A stretch of DNA of 64,000 nt, from positions 62,001 to 126,000 of the forward strand of contig NFUO01000066.1 in NCBI GenBank assembly GCA_002197545.1, read 5' to 3'. Positions within the stretch are counted from its first letter, which is position 1, and every line of letters starts with the position of its first letter. Both the position numbers and the translations under genes were made by a program. Shown here in pieces: positions 19,401 to 26,877 of this stretch. The notes under the pieces were generated by a model. That model was not told where the DNA came from. It saw only the letters and a list, made by a program, of their open reading frames with translations, and made no database searches. Source of the DNA: Acidobacteria subdivision 2 bacterium RH1 MAG20. Its GTDB lineage: Bacteria; Acidobacteriota; Terriglobia; Terriglobales; Acidobacteriaceae.

Positions 19401-19962
19401 TTGCGTTGGGCACGAATTGATTGGATTCCTCGACCACCTGGAGTGTAATCGTGTTGCTACCCTGATGCAGATAGCTGCCGGGAAAATCGAACACTACATC
19501 TGCGTGAGAATACACAGGATCGAAAGCGGCAATTCCGTCGCCCATGTTCGAATCAAGTTCTGGCTGAAGATAAAACCTGCCAGACTTTCCATTGATATTG
19601 ACCTGCAGAGCAGGCAAGCTTGCCGTTTCAATCAGCAAAGAAACATGGAAACGATAGGCGGACGCGGGAGCGTGGTCCAGAGAAAAATTGATCGACCGCG
19701 GAGCAGCAGCTATATTCGTTGCGTGTTCGGTCGAAGCTGAAACGGACACGGCTGGTTGTGTCGCATACCAATCTTTCGCGGGATCACTTTGTCCGGCGAC
19801 GAAGACAGTTGGCTGCCTGGGTGTTCCTCCGGCGAACTCCACGGACGATCGATCAAAGACTCCGATTTGAAAGACCGGACTGCGGTGGGCAATCGTTTGA
19901 GCATGTATCGGCAGAACAAATCCCGCGACAACAACAGATACAAAATTCAAGATAAGCTTCAC
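16474..19962 (-). CDS. Secreted GH38 alpha-mannosidase-like glycoside hydrolase with N-terminal beta-sandwich
   Basis: A 1,162-residue exported hydrolase. I start it at GTG 19962, which has AAGGAA six bases upstream and gives a signal peptide (VKLILNFVSVVVAGFVLPIHAQ); the frame stays open 46 codons further but without a leader. Residues about 30-230 form a beta-sandwich resembling the carbohydrate-binding-like domain of PL4 lyases (YRFHVSLLIE, LQVNINGKSG, TYDAIELD). The GH38 catalytic domain follows with H-V-H-L-D (His312, His314, Asp316; zinc site) and Asp425 in NITDVPSYSW as likely nucleophile, then a long C-terminal beta domain. GH38 enzymes release alpha-mannose; the family also has relatives with other specificity. 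It is convergent with the sulfatase gene and probably part of the same degradative programme. Confidence 0.85.
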   Translation of the reverse strand: MKLILNFVSVVVAGFVLPIHAQTIAHRSPVFQIGVFDRSSVEFAGGTPRQPTVFVAGQSDPAKDWYATQPAVSVSASTEHATNIAAAPRSINFSLDHAPASAYRFHVSLLIETASLPALQVNINGKSGRFYLQPELDSNMGDGIAAFDPVYSHADVVFDFPGSYLHQGSNTITLQVVEESNQFVPNASLTYDAIELDDGPADFHPQTSSAQILPTIFYRQQHGELDEIVELLIRYGELPKPDSYADLVIAGKHYQQAFQRHQDFGEEKVEFAVPEFPAQTQAQFIWDVNGKVQHEARTITPQKKWTLFLVPHVHLDVGYTDYQAKVAAIQSRIIDEAMDLTAQHPDFRFSIDGEWNLEQFLKTRTPAEQQRAIAAIQKQQLFVPAQYANLLTGFPTAETLIRSLYASANFSREHKTPLNYANITDVPSYSWSYASILASAGIKYIFAGSNNDRAPVLLQGRLNENSPMWWEGPDGQKVLLWYSRHYMQMQLLFGLPPLVPAGHDTLPLFLQMYQHANYHANAAIIFGTQVENTDLFPQQAELAQQWNSVYAYPRLQYSGFHGALENIAQQFGDNIPTVSGDGGPYWEDGIGSDAFYAAMERNNEGRGPSAEKLATLASLVNPRLAADKTALDQMWASMVLMDEHTWTSGNSVSDPTSTEAVRQLAVKDAHAEKAEALVDSLTRNSMASLADSISAGSGNLIVFNTLNWRRSGLVSFDLNKGDEIVDVSSSTAVPVELLQDGPNFRHVQFVAQNVPAVGYKVFQLRHTDILPVPETLLHTATLESPYYRVQLDAATGAVRSIYDKQLQHELVNQQSSYRFGQYLYVTGGDKGPNSVLQYRMVSPKPTLEIHPSHDGHLVSVTRTPYGWVARMESSDTNTPAIATEIRLFDKEKKIEFIEDVDKKEVDSKEAVYFAFPFAMKQPQFQYEIQAGVVDPAKNMYPGAGHEWFSVQHWISVQQDGVSATVIPLDAPLATLGDINRGAWPTQFGKRPGTIFSYAMNNYWHTNYRAGQGGHFRFRYVITSASSTQAAELSRMGWEEMTPFEQDDITSQDKALNLPRPLDGKQDSFLDVQDTNLLLDTWKSAEDGQGTILRFLDLGGVARTVSVQMPLLEMKQAWQTDAVERNQKPLSLVGTKGFAFTIQPHQIVTVRIVGDGAMQPPKL

Positions 19963-20142
19963 AAAAGTTTCCTTCGGGAAGATTTCGTGATTCCGCAAGA
20001 TAGAATCGCTCACGAAGCATATCAGTTTATCGCTCGTTTGTAGCGTATGGGCTTGATTTATAGGAGCTATTCGTGCGACAGCTCTACATGAGGCAGTCAT
20101 TGGCGCTGGTCTGTACAGAGGTAAATATTTTTGGATATTGCG

Positions 20143-21084
20143 CTAGGGATATTTGATTCCTGTAAGGTTTTCGCAGGTCTTCCATAGGCGTGCGGCGGCG
20201 GCCATGTCTTGGGCTTGCGGCGCTATTTTTGCGAGGCCGATCTCATCGCCGCACATTTCCTGGAAGCCTTGCGGGCCATAGTAGTCGCCGCCCGCTGCTT
20301 CAGAGATGGTTGAAGCGTACAGCGTGGGAAGGGCGCCCTCTGTGTCTGTGTTCAGGAATGCGCCGATGAGATGTCCAAGAACTTTGCGGGCGGCAGTTTC
20401 GATGGCGGAGTGCTGCCATGTCTGGAAGAGGTTGGTTTTCGCTACGCCCGGATGGGCGGCAATGCTTAGAATGTTTGCGTCGACGGCGCGAAGACGGCGG
20501 TCAAGCTCCAGCGCGAGCATCAGGTTGGCCAGCTTGGATTGCTGATAGGACCTCATGGGAGAGTAGTTCTGTTTGTACTGCAGGTCATCGAAGTTCAAAC
20601 GTCCGCGTTTGTGAGCGATGGATGCAATGGTGACGATGCGGGGCGATTCAGACGATTCGGCGGCAGCCTGCTGAAGTGCTGGAAGGAGGAGGCCAGTGAG
20701 GGCGAAGTGGCCGAGGACGTTGGTGCCGAACTGAAGCTCGAAGCCGTCGGCTGTCTGCTGACGTTTCGGCGGGGCCATCACTCCGGCGTTGTTGATGAGG
20801 ACATGCAGCGGTTTTTCAAGCTGACGTTCGGCGAATTCACGCACTGAGGCGAAGGATGCAAGATCGAGAATGGCTAGTTCGGTGCTGGTCCCGGGGGCCT
20901 CGGTAGCGAGGCGGGCGAGAGCGGCTTCGCCCCTGCGGCGATCGCGGCAGGCAAAGATGATGTGAGCGCCTTTGCGGGCGAGAGTGAAGGCTGCATGGTA
21001 CCCGATGCCGCTGTTCGCGCCGGTAATGAGGATGCGCTTGCCCGTTTGCGAGGGGATGTCCGCCAATGTCCAGGTATGACCCAT
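20143..21084 (-). CDS. Short-chain dehydrogenase/reductase
   Basis: A classical-type SDR of about 313 residues with the cofactor motif ITGANSGIG near the N-terminus, NNAG-V (HVLINNAGVMA) in the middle, a catalytic Ser in TIASIAHKRG and YxxxK as S-Y-Q-Q-S-K, in which the usual active-site Tyr and Lys are both present. This layout matches the retinol-dehydrogenase-like or WW-domain-oxidoreductase-like bacterial SDRs. I prefer ATG 21084 (MGHTWTLADIP); the frame extends 12 codons further to a TTG. No ribosome binding site is clear. It is divergent from the TauE/SafE gene. Substrate unknown. Confidence 0.85.
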   Translation of the reverse strand: MGHTWTLADIPSQTGKRILITGANSGIGYHAAFTLARKGAHIIFACRDRRRGEAALARLATEAPGTSTELAILDLASFASVREFAERQLEKPLHVLINNAGVMAPPKRQQTADGFELQFGTNVLGHFALTGLLLPALQQAAAESSESPRIVTIASIAHKRGRLNFDDLQYKQNYSPMRSYQQSKLANLMLALELDRRLRAVDANILSIAAHPGVAKTNLFQTWQHSAIETAARKVLGHLIGAFLNTDTEGALPTLYASTISEAAGGDYYGPQGFQEMCGDEIGLAKIAPQAQDMAAAARLWKTCENLTGIKYP

Positions 21085-21166
21085 ATTGTGTTTGATGTTT
21101 GCTGGCCGCTTCAGACACAAGTTATTGCTTTACTTTTTTATAAAGGGTCTTTGTGGCATCATCAAC

Positions 21167-22051
21167 GTGCGCACGTTATCGGGTCTTGATATCGAACATC
21201 TAACGACATTGCCGGTGCTGTTGTTTACCTTGCTCGTATTTACCGGCTCCATTATGGCTGGATTACTTGGGGCTCTTACCGGTCTTGGCGGCGGTGTCGT
21301 GCTTGTTCCCCTGCTTACCGTGGTGTTCCACGTCGATATTCGCTATGCGATTGGGGCTTCGCTGATTTCGGTGATGGCTACCTCTTCGGGGTCCGCGGCC
21401 GCTTATGTGCGAGAAGGTTTTTCGAGCGTCCGCATCGGAATGTTTCTGGAGATTGCAACCACGATAGGAGCCGTCTTTGGCGCATTTCTAGCTACGCGAA
21501 TGCCGACTCGTGCGCTCGCGATTATCTTTGGCGTGGTTTTGCTCTATTCGGCATGGCTGTCGTGGCGCCAGAGCCGTTGCCAAGAGGAGGAAGGTGGCGG
21601 GAGCAGTCCGTGGTCGGATCGGTTGCGGCTTTCCGGGTCATATCCCGATGGCATGGGTGGGCAGCTCAGCTATAAGGTGGACCGGATCTCGGCTGGGCTT
21701 GCGACCATGTTTGGCGCGGGGACGCTTTCGGGGCTGCTGGGAATTGGCTCAGGCGCGGTGAAGGTGCTGGCCATGGACCAGATCATGCGTATCCCTTTCA
21801 AGGTTTCGACCACGACGAGCAACTTCATGATCGGGGTTACGGCGGCGGCAAGCGCGGGGATCTACCTGCATCGCGGCTACGTCGATCCGGGGCTGGCGTT
21901 TCCGGTAATGCTTGGGGTTCTGGCGGGATCGCTGCTGGGTGCGCGATTGCTGGTTAGAGCGCGGGTCTCGTTGCTGCGCAGTATCTTCACCGTCGTGATT
22001 CTGGCGCTTGGCGTAGAGATGATTTTGAACGGCTGGATGGGGAGGGTGTAA
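21167..22051 (+). CDS. TauE/SafE (TSUP) family membrane transporter
   Basis: An eight-helix-type inner-membrane protein of the sulfite exporter TauE/SafE family, with the repeated family motif seen as GALTGLGGGVVLVPLL near the N-terminus and SGLLGIGSGAVKVLAMDQ in the second half. It probably exports or imports a sulfur-containing or organic anion. The start is uncertain: the frame is open from TTG 21086, GTG 21167 is the first start that leaves room for a divergent promoter. The stop TAA is adjacent to the ATG of the next gene, a DUF1634 protein, which is the usual partner of this family. Confidence 0.8.
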   Translation: MRTLSGLDIEHLTTLPVLLFTLLVFTGSIMAGLLGALTGLGGGVVLVPLLTVVFHVDIRYAIGASLISVMATSSGSAAAYVREGFSSVRIGMFLEIATTIGAVFGAFLATRMPTRALAIIFGVVLLYSAWLSWRQSRCQEEEGGGSSPWSDRLRLSGSYPDGMGGQLSYKVDRISAGLATMFGAGTLSGLLGIGSGAVKVLAMDQIMRIPFKVSTTTSNFMIGVTAAASAGIYLHRGYVDPGLAFPVMLGVLAGSLLGARLLVRARVSLLRSIFTVVILALGVEMILNGWMGRV

Positions 22052-22429
22052 ATGACACATAGCTTCGATGACCGTCGGATGGAGACTATCATGGGGCGAC
22101 TGCTGCAGATCGGGGTTCTTCTTGCCTCGGCGGTGGTGCTCGTAGGAGGGTTTCTTTACGTCCGGGAGCACATTGGGGATGTGGTGAACTATCGGAGTTT
22201 TGCCAGCGAGCCCGCCAGTCTGCGCAGTGTCCGAGGCCTTTTTCGGCTATTGATGATGGGCGATCCGGCGGCGGTGATCCAGGTGGGAGTGCTGTTGCTG
22301 ATCGCCACTCCGATTGCGCGGGTAGTGTTTGCCGTAGTGGGTTTTGCGTTGGAGCGAGATCGGTTCTATGTGGCGGTGAGCTTGGCGGTGCTGGCGGTTT
22401 TGATGGCCAGCCTGCTTTCTTCTGCCTGA
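22052..22429 (+). CDS. DUF1634 membrane protein
   Basis: A 125-residue protein with three hydrophobic segments (about 17-37, 72-96 and 103-123) and the DUF1634 layout, including the conserved RGLFRLLMMGDPAAVIQVGVLLLIATP block. DUF1634 genes normally sit directly after TauE/SafE genes, as here, and the two are presumed to form one transport system. GGGGAGGG at 22039-22046, inside the end of the upstream gene, is the ribosome binding site, and the genes abut. Function of the domain is not established. Confidence 0.85.
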   Translation: MTHSFDDRRMETIMGRLLQIGVLLASAVVLVGGFLYVREHIGDVVNYRSFASEPASLRSVRGLFRLLMMGDPAAVIQVGVLLLIATPIARVVFAVVGFALERDRFYVAVSLAVLAVLMASLLSSA

Positions 22430-22449
22430 GGTTTTTACGCCGTCGGATT

Positions 22450-23466
22450 TCAGTCGCCGATGGCGGAAGCGGCGAGAGCGGCTTCGATGCTGGCATTTAC
22501 TTCGGCCTGGGCGAACTCGGCGGTTACACGGATGCCATTCATGATCGCCTTTTCGTTGGAGGAGCCGTGGCCTACGATGCAGACTCCACGGACGCCAAGC
22601 AGAGGTGCTCCGCCGTATTCGGAGTAGTCGAGGCGCTTTTTGAACTCGCTGAAGGCCTTGCGGGAGAGAAGCGCGCCTACCTGGGAGGTGACGGTGGACT
22701 TGAGCGATTCGCGAAGTGAGGCGGTGACGAGTTTAGCGATGCCTTCGCTGGTCTTGAGGGCCACATTGCCGACGAAGCCATCGCATACAGCTACGTCATT
22801 ATGACCATTGTAGAGGTCGCGGCCTTCGACGTTGCCGATGAAGTTGATGCCGGGCACGGCGCGGAGGAGAGGGAGCGTGTCGCGAGTGAGCGAGTTTCCT
22901 TTGGAGTCTTCTTCGCCGATGGAGAGGAGACCGACGCGGGGGTTGTGAATTTTGAGGACGTTCTGGGCGTACATATGGCCCATGACAGCGAATTGGACGA
23001 GATTATCTGGGTCACAGTCTACGTTGGCTCCGACATCGAGTAAAAGAGAGGGGGTTCCCTGGGTGGTAGGGAGGATGGTGGCGAGAGCTGGGCGGTCGAC
23101 ACCAGCCAACATGCCGAGCACCATCTTGGCGGTGGCCATGGCGGCGCCGGTATTTCCGGCGGTAAAGAAGCCGGCGGCGCGGCCTTCGCGGACCATCTTG
23201 AGGCCGACGCGCATGGAAGAGTCGCGCTTGGAGCGAACCGCCTGCGCGGCCTTGTCGTCCATGGTGATCCACTCGGAGGCGGGAACGATGAAGACGGGCA
23301 AGTGCTGGCCGCGGAGGTGCTGACGAAGGATGGGACGGATGATGTTTTCGGGGCCGGTGAGGTGGACGCGGACGTCGTACTGACGCGCAGCGAGGATGGC
23401 CCCGCGAATCTCGGATTCGGGGGCCTTGTCAGAACCCATTGCGTCTACAACGATGTCGATCGGCAT
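22450..23466 (-). CDS. plsX: Phosphate acyltransferase PlsX
   Basis: A 338-residue PlsX, which converts acyl-ACP and phosphate to acyl-phosphate for phospholipid synthesis in Gram-negative and Gram-positive bacteria. The N-terminal [12 protein letters not shown] and the later [19 protein letters not shown] and [13 protein letters not shown] motifs are diagnostic. Length is normal. It follows rpmF by 36 bases on the same strand in the widely conserved DUF177-rpmF-plsX cluster; fabH, the common next gene, is absent here and the DUF1634 gene converges instead. Confidence 0.97.
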   Translation of the reverse strand: MPIDIVVDAMGSDKAPESEIRGAILAARQYDVRVHLTGPENIIRPILRQHLRGQHLPVFIVPASEWITMDDKAAQAVRSKRDSSMRVGLKMVREGRAAGFFTAGNTGAAMATAKMVLGMLAGVDRPALATILPTTQGTPSLLLDVGANVDCDPDNLVQFAVMGHMYAQNVLKIHNPRVGLLSIGEEDSKGNSLTRDTLPLLRAVPGINFIGNVEGRDLYNGHNDVAVCDGFVGNVALKTSEGIAKLVTASLRESLKSTVTSQVGALLSRKAFSEFKKRLDYSEYGGAPLLGVRGVCIVGHGSSNEKAIMNGIRVTAEFAQAEVNASIEAALAASAIGD

Positions 23467-23502
23467 CAGCAGGGGACTTGGAGCTTCAGAATGTGGATGA
23501 TG

Positions 23503-23688
23503 CTAGCTTGCTTCCTTGACCGCAAGGACATCGCGGCCCTTGTAGGTTCCGCACTTGCGGCAGACGCGGTGGGGCAGTTTGCGCTCATGGCAGTTGGGGC
23601 ACTCGGAGAGGCCGGTGGGGGTAAGGAAGTCGTGGCTGCGGCGCTTGGCAGTCCGTTGCTTGGAGTGGCGCCGTTTTGGATTAGGCAT
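23503..23688 (-). CDS. rpmF: 50S ribosomal protein L32
   Basis: A 61-residue basic protein starting MPNPKRRHSKQRTAKRR and carrying the zinc-finger-like pattern C-x2-C-x9-C-x2-C (CPNCHERKLPHRVCRKCG). This is the Cys-containing form of L32 in the large ribosomal subunit. It lies between the DUF177 gene and plsX, its usual neighbours. Confidence 0.97.
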   Translation of the reverse strand: MPNPKRRHSKQRTAKRRSHDFLTPTGLSECPNCHERKLPHRVCRKCGTYKGRDVLAVKEAS

Positions 23689-23764
23689 TGCAGTGTCCCT
23701 TTCAGTGGGCCGCGGCAGTCAGGCGGAAACGCAAATGACACGCTGACGACGAAGCAAAACTTTC

Positions 23765-24358
23765 TTAGTGCTTGAGCTCGAGCTTGGATGCCAGATCCGC
23801 AAGAGCATTCCACTGTGGGTTAGCCGGAGCTTCACCGCAGGAACAGGTTGCAAGATTCAGGTTCTGGCCACAGCGCGGGCAAAGCCCTTTGCAATCTTCT
23901 TTGCAGAGGGTACGGCCGGGCAGGGAGAGTAACACCTGCTCACGCACCACATCTTCAAGCGAAAGACCGCTTTCCTCATAATAACCGATTTCGGTCTCGT
24001 CGGGGGTGATTGCGTGCTCGCCGGGGTTGGCGTCGGCTTCTTCGGGGCGGAAGATGAGATCAAACTCCCCTTTGAGCGAGAGGGCGACCGGTTCGACGCA
24101 GCGGGCGCAGAGGATTTCGAAGTCGCCCTGGTAGGCGGCGCGGAGGCGGATGTCATTGACGTGAGAGCCGGCGTCGCGGTGTTCGATGAGCAGGTCTGCG
24201 GTGCCTTTGATGGGAAGCGGGCCAACCTGGCGGAGGTCGGCGGTGTAGTCAAGAGCGCCGGGTTGGATGGTCTCGTCTATTTCAAGGGGTTCATCGACTA
24301 GTTGGAGCGGGGTTATGAGCACGTCTTTAAGGTTATGCAGGTTGAAGGTGTAGGTCAA
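23765..24358 (-). CDS. DUF177/YceD family protein
   Basis: About 198 residues. The body (DEPLEIDETIQPGALDYTADL, FEILCARCVEPVALSLKGEFDLIF, the acidic stretch and LEDVVREQVLLSLPGRTLCKEDCKGLCPRCGQNLN) matches the DUF177 family linked to rRNA maturation and membrane lipid control in bacteria and plastids. The C-terminal Cys residues may bind zinc. The frame is open upstream through the preceding gene, so the start is a choice: TTG 24358, four bases past the upstream stop, gives the family-like start TYTFNLHNLKD; GTG 24322 is an alternative. First gene of the DUF177-rpmF-plsX cluster. Confidence 0.85.
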   Translation of the reverse strand: MTYTFNLHNLKDVLITPLQLVDEPLEIDETIQPGALDYTADLRQVGPLPIKGTADLLIEHRDAGSHVNDIRLRAAYQGDFEILCARCVEPVALSLKGEFDLIFRPEEADANPGEHAITPDETEIGYYEESGLSLEDVVREQVLLSLPGRTLCKEDCKGLCPRCGQNLNLATCSCGEAPANPQWNALADLASKLELKH

Positions 24359-24362
24359 ACGG

Positions 24363-25457
24363 TCAGGTGTTTGCTGCCGGAGTATGGGGTGGCGGTTCGG
24401 TTCTGGTGAAGGCTTTGAGGAGACCTTCGAGGAAGGCAAAGAAGACATCGACCGCGTAGCCAACGAGGAAGGCGAGCGCGAGAGGTGAGACCGTGATCTG
24501 GGGAGTAATGCTGAAGTTATTGAAGAGGCCGACGACAAGCCCTCCGATGGCGGCGATGAGGAAGCGGGCGGAGTTGGCTGGCGATGGGATGAAGGTGTGG
24601 TTGCTCATCTGGCTCTCGAAGTTGCGCAGCAGGTAGGCGCAGGTGCCGAGGAGCGCGTAGAGGACGGGGAGGATGCAGGTGGTCAGTGCTCCGTAGAAGA
24701 CGGAGACGTCGTTGAGCAGGCTTTGGGCGAAGTAACGGACAGACTGATAGGTCGCGGTGGCGGAGTCGCGGGCCTGGTAAAAATTAGGCAGAGCGGGGTC
24801 GAGTTCAAAGACAGCGCGGTGTTTATTGGATGGTCCTCCAGTTTGGGATTGGGTTTGGGGCGGAGGTGTTTCACGGGGGATAACGAGCCAGTTGAGTTCG
24901 CGGGCGCGGGCGTCGATGAGGCGGATGGTGGAGGCGTATTCCTGCAGTTCCCCGATAACATCCGTGTCGCTGACGCCGGGAGGAAGGGCAGGCGCGGCGG
25001 CTCCAGAGGGAGCCGGTGGTGTCGGGCCGAGCTGGGCGCGGAGTTTGACGGCGAGATCGTTGGCGCTGGCGATGTCGGCGCGGAGCGAGTTGGAGAGGGC
25101 CGAGGTGGCGAAGCTGGCGATGGAGGCGGGAACGACGATGCAGGCGAGCATGATCGCTATGCGGAGGTAGTAGCGAACAGTGGTGCTGGTGTCTTCGTTC
25201 CAGGCTTTGAGGCTGGCGGCAGTGACGGGTTTCAGGAGTGCGGCGAGTTTCGTGAGGGCTTCGAGGAGATTGTCGATGATTGACTCTGTCCAGTTATCGG
25301 GCGGTGTACTGCGGGCCAGGAGGACAGCGGCGCGGGTAGTGTCATCGACATCTATCCCGGTTTCCGCGGCATATTTAAGCAGACGCTCGGCGTCGGTGAG
25401 GGCGTCTCCGAAATACGAGGGAGACTTTGTGGGATCGGAAGCGCCGGGTGACATCAT
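24363..25457 (-). CDS. Membrane protein of unknown function
   Basis: A 364-residue protein I do not recognise. A soluble N-terminus (about 1-92) is followed by a membrane helix (about 95-120), a periplasmic-type domain of about 110 residues with a Pro/Ala-rich patch (P-T-P-P-A-P-S-G), and three more helices near 248-275, 300-320 and 325-350. It ends four bases before the proposed DUF177 start and so may be translationally coupled to the rpmF-plsX cluster. No catalytic motif is visible. Confidence 0.75.
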   Translation of the reverse strand: MMSPGASDPTKSPSYFGDALTDAERLLKYAAETGIDVDDTTRAAVLLARSTPPDNWTESIIDNLLEALTKLAALLKPVTAASLKAWNEDTSTTVRYYLRIAIMLACIVVPASIASFATSALSNSLRADIASANDLAVKLRAQLGPTPPAPSGAAAPALPPGVSDTDVIGELQEYASTIRLIDARARELNWLVIPRETPPPQTQSQTGGPSNKHRAVFELDPALPNFYQARDSATATYQSVRYFAQSLLNDVSVFYGALTTCILPVLYALLGTCAYLLRNFESQMSNHTFIPSPANSARFLIAAIGGLVVGLFNNFSITPQITVSPLALAFLVGYAVDVFFAFLEGLLKAFTRTEPPPHTPAANT

Positions 25458-25706
25458 AATGAGGTACGCTCCGCGTTTGTCGCGAATTTTGTTGGGCCGG
25501 ATTGCCCCTCATAGTACGCCTGAGGAGAGGCGGAGGTGGAAATAAATTTGCTGTCTGGCCGGTCGTGTCCTTCCATCGTTGTCTTTCATGGGTACGCCCT
25601 CCCGGCATATCTTCGAAATAAAGTGTTTTGATTCAATCATTTGAATTAGTGACAACATGCTTACCTCACTGATCGTCACAGTTGCGCCGAGACGAGGCCG
25701 AGCACC

Positions 25707-26618
25707 TCAAGACCCGGACCCGATGTTTTTGCGAAGGAAGACTGTTGCCTGGGGGTTGTCGTTATAGCGTTCGCACGAGACGTACCCGCGTTTCCGATAC
25801 AGAGCAATGGCAACTTTCAGATCATCATAGCTGTCAAGGTAGATCCAACGCAGACCTTTGTTGCGGGCGAAATCTTCCTGTGCGTCCAACAGTTTGTCTG
25901 CAATGCGATGCCCCCGGGCTATAGGCTGCACATAGAGACGCTTGCATTCTCCGGCGAACGGAATGGAGCCGAGCTTTCTCAGCACGACACACCCAACAGC
26001 CTTTTCATCCAGATAGGCGAGCCACATGCCCGAACCGGGATCATCGATGATCTTCTGGATCGCCTCAGGAGTGTCCCGCTGGACGACGCTAACCGCCTCG
26101 TAATACTCCTGCAGCAATCGAATCGCGTCGTCGTTGGATTTGGACACGCGAACGATTCGAATGGAGCGCCCTTCAGGTTCTCTCAGGATGGAGCGAATCT
26201 TCGAAAACGAGTCAAGCAGAGCAGTGCGGCCGGTCGAATTGATGTTAGCCAGCAGCCCTTGTATCTGTAGTGCCGATTGTTCGTTCAGCCAAGCTACAGC
26301 GCTATCTCCCTCAGGCGAGAGCGTAAGCAACTTTTCACGGCCATCCTGCTTTGATGGCGTCTGGCGCACCAGCTTTCGCTTGGTTAACAGTGCAAGACTT
26401 CGACTGACGTATCCGGCATTAAGGCCAAGCGTGTTCCGTAAGGAGGAAGCCGTCAGCCTGGGACTGGCTCCGATCTCATACAAGATGCGAGCTTCTGTGA
26501 GCGAAAACTCCCCGTCGAGGTGCCGCTTGCGCAACAAGCCTAGCCGCGCCGTGTAGAAGCGATTGAACTCCCGCACGGCAGAGATTTGTGCCTCTTCCTG
26601 AATGTTGCTGACCGCCAT
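25707..26618 (-). CDS. MarR-type regulator fused to a GNAT acetyltransferase
   Basis: A 303-residue two-domain protein. Residues about 1-145 form a MarR winged helix (SLTEARILYEIGASPRLTASSLRNTLGLNAGYVSRSLALLTKRKLV), and about 155-300 form a GNAT domain with the acetyl-CoA-binding R/Q-x-x-G-x-A region (VQPIARGHRIADKLLDAQEDFARNKG). The fused architecture is known in several phyla and usually pairs DNA binding with acetylation of a small molecule. The gene is preceded by overlapping small inverted repeats at 26642-26667 that may be its own operator. The 249 bases downstream, to the membrane protein start, show nothing recognisable. Confidence 0.9.
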   Translation of the reverse strand: MAVSNIQEEAQISAVREFNRFYTARLGLLRKRHLDGEFSLTEARILYEIGASPRLTASSLRNTLGLNAGYVSRSLALLTKRKLVRQTPSKQDGREKLLTLSPEGDSAVAWLNEQSALQIQGLLANINSTGRTALLDSFSKIRSILREPEGRSIRIVRVSKSNDDAIRLLQEYYEAVSVVQRDTPEAIQKIIDDPGSGMWLAYLDEKAVGCVVLRKLGSIPFAGECKRLYVQPIARGHRIADKLLDAQEDFARNKGLRWIYLDSYDDLKVAIALYRKRGYVSCERYNDNPQATVFLRKNIGSGS

Positions 26619-26641
26619 GGGGCGAGTCTATACGCTAATAG

Positions 26642-26667
26642 TTGCTAAAAGCAATTATATCAATTGC
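26642..26667. promoter_or_regulatory. Possible autoregulatory operator of the MarR-GNAT gene
   Basis: TTGCT-aaa-AGCAA (26642-26654) overlaps GCAATT-atatc-AATTGC (26651-26667), both perfect inverted repeats, 24 to 49 bases upstream of the MarR-GNAT start in an A/T-rich stretch. MarR proteins bind such short palindromes near their own promoters. Assignment is inference. Confidence 0.4.
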
Positions 26668-26810
26668 ACATTTGTATTCGCGCTTGGTGAGTCGAGTATG
26701 TTGGAACCCTGCTATTTATTTTGTTTTCTTTAGGTTAGACGGTTTTAACGTTTGACAAACACTTTTGATGATTTGGGCAAAACAAGATGAGATCCGGAGA
26801 TGCAAAAGAA

Positions 26811-26833
26811 GAGGCCGCCATGTTGGCGGCCTC
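26811..26833 (-). terminator. Rho-independent terminator of the TonB-dependent receptor
   Basis: GAGGCCGCC (26811-26819) and GGCGGCCTC (26825-26833) form a perfect 9-base stem with a five-base loop. On the minus strand the stem is followed by a T-rich run (TTCTTTTGC), and it lies 45 bases after the receptor stop. Confidence 0.85.
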
Positions 26834-26877
26834 GTTAGGATTATAGGTGTTGCATGGGGAGGTGCAATCGAGAGCGG

